A stretch of DNA of 64,000 nt, taken from positions 248,001 through 312,000 of the forward strand of contig JACKQL020000025.1 in NCBI GenBank assembly GCA_018296165.2, given 5' to 3'. The notes below the pieces were generated by a model, which did no database searches, was not told the origin of the DNA, and saw nothing but the letters and a program-made list of their open reading frames with translations. Both the position numbers and the translations under genes were made by a program. Of the stretch, positions 59,579 to 64,000 are shown one piece after another; position 1 is the stretch's first letter, and each line of letters opens with the position of its first letter. This DNA comes from Termitomyces sp. T153 (lineage: Eukaryota; Basidiomycota; Agaricomycetes; Agaricales; Lyophyllaceae).

Positions 59579-60239
59579 TTGGAATTACAAAAGAGCAGCG
59601 CAAAACACTTGATGTAGAGAAACAGTCCAGGAGTGCAATGTCTAAAAACAATCAAGTTTCAGAAGCAGTCGCTACTACAGATTTGGCAGCGGTGGCCAGA
59701 GAACTAGCAGTCGTAGACGGCTCCGTTGTCAGTTTGGCTACGGGCTCCATGACACGCTTCTGTGAGGCTCTGTGTCAACCCAAGGGTGGCCAGAAATGAA
59801 GTATGTCGCAAGATATGCAAGACTGGAGAACAACGCGATTGGTACGAGTCCATCTGTACCTGGTACAGTTCGAAGTCTCCTACAAGCCGTAGAAAGGCAG
59901 ATCTCAAAACCAACGACCAAGTGTCATGTGCAAGTTGCGAATCAGACATGATCTCATGCCGCATCAATCAATCCTTGCTTGGAAAGACCTCAAGTTACAC
60001 ACCAGTCATATTGTACTGCAATATACATAAGTAGTGGCAAAACAGGAATATTACACCATGCAAGCATGTCATATACTGTAGGGTTTCCACTGCCCCCCAC
60101 GTCGCGTCCAGCCAACCATATGATTGACTCGAGTTGCAAGTTGGGCGCCTAATGACAATTTGAAGCTGGTTAGCGATTTGTAGTCTTCAATAAAACCTCT
60201 CCTAACATGCCCACTTATGCAATCGCCATTCGCCATGAT

Positions 60240-60515
60240 TCACCGTTCCTTCAACAACTTCTTCAATCTGACCCTCACGTCCGCCTGCACAGTTTTAAAG
60301 GCCTCCCTTTTGACCACAGGCTCAAGCCGAATATTCGCCGGCCATTTCTTCTTCCCGGTATCTGCCTTGAGTTTTTCAAGGGCGTCGATGAGTGAAGATT
60401 GCCTTTTGACCTCGAGGTGTTGAGAGATTGGCGGGGGAATAACTCTTTCCCTAACATTCTCCGGAAGACTTTGTCGAGGAACAAGACGGACTAAACGAGC
60501 TGCTGTGGAACGCAT
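60240..60515 (-). CDS. Small basic protein; function unknown
   Basis: The 91-aa frame MRSTAARLVRLVPRQSLPEN..RLKKLLKER is rich in Arg/Lys with an amphipathic, mitochondrial-presequence-like start. An upstream exon may exist. A GTCAGT..CGTAG intron (about 60518-60570) would join LDKQLFHHPEILELNVLSQQ in phase, but I could not find a start codon for that extension. The composition would suit a mitoribosomal or mitochondrial factor, but there is no recognisable family. It is divergent from HRQ1. Confidence 0.55.
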   Translation of the reverse strand: MRSTAARLVRLVPRQSLPENVRERVIPPPISQHLEVKRQSSLIDALEKLKADTGKKKWPANIRLEPVVKREAFKTVQADVRVRLKKLLKER

Positions 60516-60751
60516 CCCTACGAGATAATATATTCAGAATATAACATGGCAGCAATATAGATGCACTGACTTGTCCCTTGTTGGCTCAGAACGTTTAGCT
60601 CGAGGATTTCGGGATGGTGGAATAGCTGTTTGTCCAAGCTTGTGACATGATCGTGTTAGACCGTCGCCTTCTGTAATCAAACAACGCGTAGATTGTCAAA
60701 GTCTCATTTTGTCACTTTCTGCGTTTAGCATCAGTGATTCACATAATCCTC

Positions 60752-63700
60752 ATGAAACGGAAATCTGATGGCCAAGGTATACAGGAAGAGAAGACAAATG
60801 CGCCAAAAAAACGTCAAAAGTCTTCTGCTCAGCCAGAACAATCGCCACTTTGGCCAGAGTATTTTCAAGATGTGTGTGTCGTGTCAGAAAATAACTAGTT
60901 TGTACTACTGTTAACGTACACGAAGCTCTTCAAGGTATCATATACATCATCTACCTCTAATTCTTCAACTCGCCTCTAATTACCGCTTTCCTGGATGTGT
61001 CTGTCCAGACTTTCAAAGTAAACAGGCTCTTACTTGATCCTGACCTTGAATCAATCTCGCTAATGTACGCATCACAGGCCATCAACACTGTGCTCGGATT
61101 TGTCTCGACTCGGAAGCAACTTGCCACAACTTTTTCGGTTGTCAAGTCTTCTGTTGAATCTCTTCTTAAACAGTGAGCGTTTATGCCCATCGTAGTGTTG
61201 GATCCTCACTGCGAGAAGACCCTTAGAGTTTTCCAAAATTACGGAATTGAAGTCAGTTTTTTTCCGATGTAAAAAAGTGCTCAGTGACACATATCTCAGA
61301 GCAATCCTGCCGGATCTGATCAAATTCGCATATATCCCACGAAACGAACTTCGCGTCACTGAGGATTCGCTCAAGGGGCGTCGAGAGAACTCACCAGATT
61401 GCTCCGTATCTGGTGCTGCCTCGACATCGGTAGCTGCTCTCGAGAACGAGGATGATCATATCCTTATTCTTGAGTTCGTCGATAATGCACGAGGGAAGAA
61501 AACCAAAGGCAATAAGTGAGCCTAGCAATGAAACTTTTTGTAAAAGACTTGTGATTGGTCTGTCCAGCATAGTTACTGTATCCGCACTCCAGCCAGCCGC
61601 GGTCAAGAAATTGGTCGAGAAAAGAAACAAGAGATTTCACGAGGCTATCAGCGAGTACGTCCAAGATGATATCTCTGTATCTGGTCAATTTAATATGGAA
61701 CCATAGATTTCTCCTCTCAGAATCGGGAATGGTCGATCCTGTTAATGCTCTGAAAGCAGCAGCTCAAGCACACATACCGGTTAATCCTTCTGGTGATGGT
61801 CCAATAATTCAGCCTTCGAATAGGCAATTTTTGGGTGTTCCAGACCCCAGTAATCGTCCTTCAATTGATGGTATTGTTACAGAGCTAGAAAAGCAAAGTT
61901 GGTGTGAAGGCCGAATCACCGACAGAAGGACGATCGCAGCTAAGACAGCTCTAACAGGTCAAAAAGCATTATCCTTCCTGGTTGGTACTGAAATAGCATT
62001 TTTCTTCAGCCGTGCTGGAACCTCCGCTTTCACCTTCCATTGCTCGGGCCCTTTTGGACTCTCGAAAAATTACTACATTCTATTGTCATCAAGTTGCGGC
62101 AATCCATGCACTTGCTCAAAACAAACATGTCATTGTTTCTACAAGCACAGCGTCAGGAAAAAGTGTCATATATCAGGTTTGTTGACGACCTCTCTACCTC
62201 TCACTCCCGATTCAAGCCCTCTGCTTAGGTACCGGTGCTTCGATTTTTGGAGGCTGATTCCAGCGCTACAGCGATTTTTGTCTATCCGACCAAAGTCTAG
62301 CTTCTAACTCCTGGTCATTCACCATTTCTGACGATCATTCTCCATCAGGCACTTGCGCAGGATCAAAAGGCTGCTATGGAACAGCTTCTATCTACATGTA
62401 CAAGTCTCCGGGACCTCGAAGTATGCATTCAGAATTTGTTGCATGGAAGATAGTACTAAAGATACAGGTTGCTACATATGATGGAGACACTCCTCAGGAG
62501 CTTCGTTCAGGTAAAATGCCCTCTGCATCACTTTTATGAATATCCTGAAGCCTTGCATTAATTACCCCGTAGAAGTGCGAGAAACGGCTTCAATAATTTT
62601 TACTAATTTCGTACGAGCCAAGACAAGTATTTTTTGGTAGATCTAGGCTGATGTCTACAAGGACATGATCCATGCATCCATATTGCCACAGGAGGAATTA
62701 TGGCGAAAGTCAGTTCCGATATACGAGGTACTTGCAGAAGTTTGAACATTTTCTAGATTTCTCAAGAATATCAAAGTAACTCTTCACATATGTTGGGATA
62801 TGTCGAAACTTATTTTTTCTCTAAAAAGCTTATAGTTGTCGACGAATTGCATTATTATTCTGGTCTATTTGGAAGGCATCTACATTCTTCCTCATTAGAG
62901 TCAATGTATATCTAAACCTATTTGTACAGTCATGTGGCCCTGATTTTGAGGCGTCTCAGAAGAGTTTGCGCCGCGGTTGGAAGTATATCATTTTGGTTTT
63001 ATTATGGCCTTGTTTGCTTACATCGCGTTGCAAGATCGTCGTATCCTGTTCGTCTCCTGTAGTGCAACAATAACGAATCCTCAAGCACACATGTCAAAGA
63101 TGTTTGGTCTCGCACCTGAAGAAGTAGAGGCTATTACAAAAGATGGAGCACCCTCTGGACCCAAAGACTTTTTAGTCTGGAATCCACCGCATATTGACGA
63201 AAAAGTGCCAAGCCTAGGCCGTTATAGTTCTCTAGCAGAGGCTACGGGCCTAATGAGGTTCCTTATGAAAAAAGGGGTTCGCGTCATTCTATTTTGCAAA
63301 GTAAGTGCCCCCTTTGAATGATATGTCAGGTATGACTTAAAGAAGGTTTCAAAGATTCGAAAGGTCTGCGAGCTTGTATGTATTAAGCTAATTATCATTA
63401 TCCATCATCCCATTGACAAACTCGATTAGGCCATGAAAACACTTCGCGCGGATTTGAGCAGTGAAGGACGTTTTGATATACTGGAGCGAACAATGCCGTA
63501 CCGAGGAGGTCAGAATCTTTCAAAAAGGTCTATCAAATATTAATGATCATCGTCACAGGGTACTCCCGAGAGGTCTACTCCTTCAAATTTCTCTGATGCG
63601 AATCGCTGATGTTACACTATCGACACAGGACCGACGTCGGATCGAACAAGATGCCTTCAATGGACGCCTTCTTGGTGTAGTGGCTACAAACGCGTTAGAA

Positions 63701-64000
63701 CTCGGAGTCGATATAGGTGTCCTAGATGCCGTTATCATGCTGGGTTTTCCTGTAACTATTGCAGGCTTTGTAAACGAAAATCTTTTCTCATTAACTATGA
63801 AGGCTGACAGACCCATACAGAGACAACAAGCCGGAAGGGCAGGCCGCCGATCTCGAGACTCGCTTGCTGTACTGGTGGCAGATTCATATCCGATAGACCA
63901 GTACTATGTCGCTCATCCAGAAGACTTATTCGAGAAATCTAATGATGATCTCATCATTGACCTCGAGAGTAAACCACTGCTTGAAGGTAATGTGGCTGAT
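60752..64000 (+). CDS. HRQ1: RecQ-like ATP-dependent DNA helicase HRQ1, 3' partial
   Basis: RECQL4-related 3'-5' helicase for crosslink repair and telomere upkeep. The basic N-terminus (MKRKSDGQGIQEEK, KKRQKSS) leads into FQD-LFK-TFK-AINTV, built from two 9-nt exons (60926-60934, 61009-61017). Then STRKQLATTFSVVKSSVESL and the helicase core: Walker A STSTASGKSVIYQ (motif I), VYPTKALAQDQKAA (Ia), VVDEL (DEAH-like motif II), FVSCSATITNP (III), VRVILFCKIRKVCEL (IV), VVATNALELGVDIG (V) and RQQAGRAGRRSRDSLAVLV (VI). The expected C-terminal DUF1998-type zinc-binding domain is beyond the window. A 14-nt exon at 63559-63572 and a 21-nt one near 63355-63375 are also needed. Confidence 0.93.

Larger units (their letters stand above)
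58711..60239. other. Gene-poor interval with repeats
   Basis: About 1.5 kb. 58740-58780 has a roughly 24-nt tandem unit (gcgtacgagagaga..). 59329-59578 holds degenerate copies of the GPI18 3' flank. 59580-60190 contains short plus-strand frames, one (59762-60034) cysteine-containing, that match nothing I recognise. It may be debris of a lost gene or a small orphan gene. Confidence 0.5.

Noticed and set aside
1..64000. tRNA, rRNA, CRISPR arrays, insertion sequences or retrotransposons
   Set aside because: No tRNA A/B-box pair, array-like spacing, transposase or reverse-transcriptase motif was found on reading both strands.

Overview
The window is nuclear DNA from a filamentous basidiomycete, most likely a mushroom-forming Agaricomycete. 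Three things point there. Nearly every gene is cut by many introns of about 45-60 nt with GT..AG ends. The intergenic gaps are short. Several products, such as a CCG-type tetraspanin, a GPI-anchored alpha-amylase and a lineage-specific orphan, read like agaricomycete families. I see no bacterial operons, tRNA, rRNA, CRISPR array or recognisable transposon. Coordinates give the span from start to stop codon; introns were placed by hand from splice sites, reading frame and family conservation.

Layout. 1-725 (+): 3' part of mitoribosomal protein mL46. 778-2186 (-): mitochondrial nuclease NUC1/EndoG. 2672-4497 (-): RRM+R3H RNA-binding protein. 5335-6237 (-): UBE2C-type E2. 6591-10680 (+): Ede1/Eps15-like endocytic scaffold. 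11125-13787 (-): long acidic protein of unknown function, divergent from a small membrane protein at 13869-14514 (+). 14597-17298 (-): 5'-nucleotidase-type metallophosphoesterase. 17436-18413 (-): Bmt2 rRNA methyltransferase. 18542-18664 (+): U6 snRNA. 18940-19892 (-): tetraspanin. 20787-21490 (+): MBF1. 21697-23492 (-): gamma-tubulin. 23725-26061 (-): GPI-anchored alpha-amylase homologue, divergent from an MFS sugar transporter at 26609-28478 (+). 28655-35849 (+): NOT1. 35920-39368 (-): large alpha/beta hydrolase. 39588-39978 (+): TMA7. 40051-42778 (+): striatin. 43123-44462 (-): class II cAMP phosphodiesterase. 44940-48034 (+): serine-rich protein of unknown function. 48333-50467 (+): RPC82. 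50592-51705 (+): small metallophosphoesterase. 51837-55949 (+): SPT16. 56049-57315 (+): GPI18/PIG-V. 57303-60190: repeat-bearing, gene-poor interval holding a frameshifted orphan gene. 60240-60515 (-): small basic protein. 60752 to the end (+): HRQ1 helicase, cut by the window edge.

Most genes are conserved housekeeping functions (transcription, RNA decay, translation, ubiquitin, cytoskeleton, GPI synthesis) and do not form a cluster. The starch-type enzyme and the sugar transporter share one promoter region. The most striking result is gene structure. Several conserved proteins can only be read if exons of 2, 7, 9, 12 and 14 nt are kept, with a probable 4-nt exon as well. Bmt2 and the tetraspanin each need a GC-AG intron.
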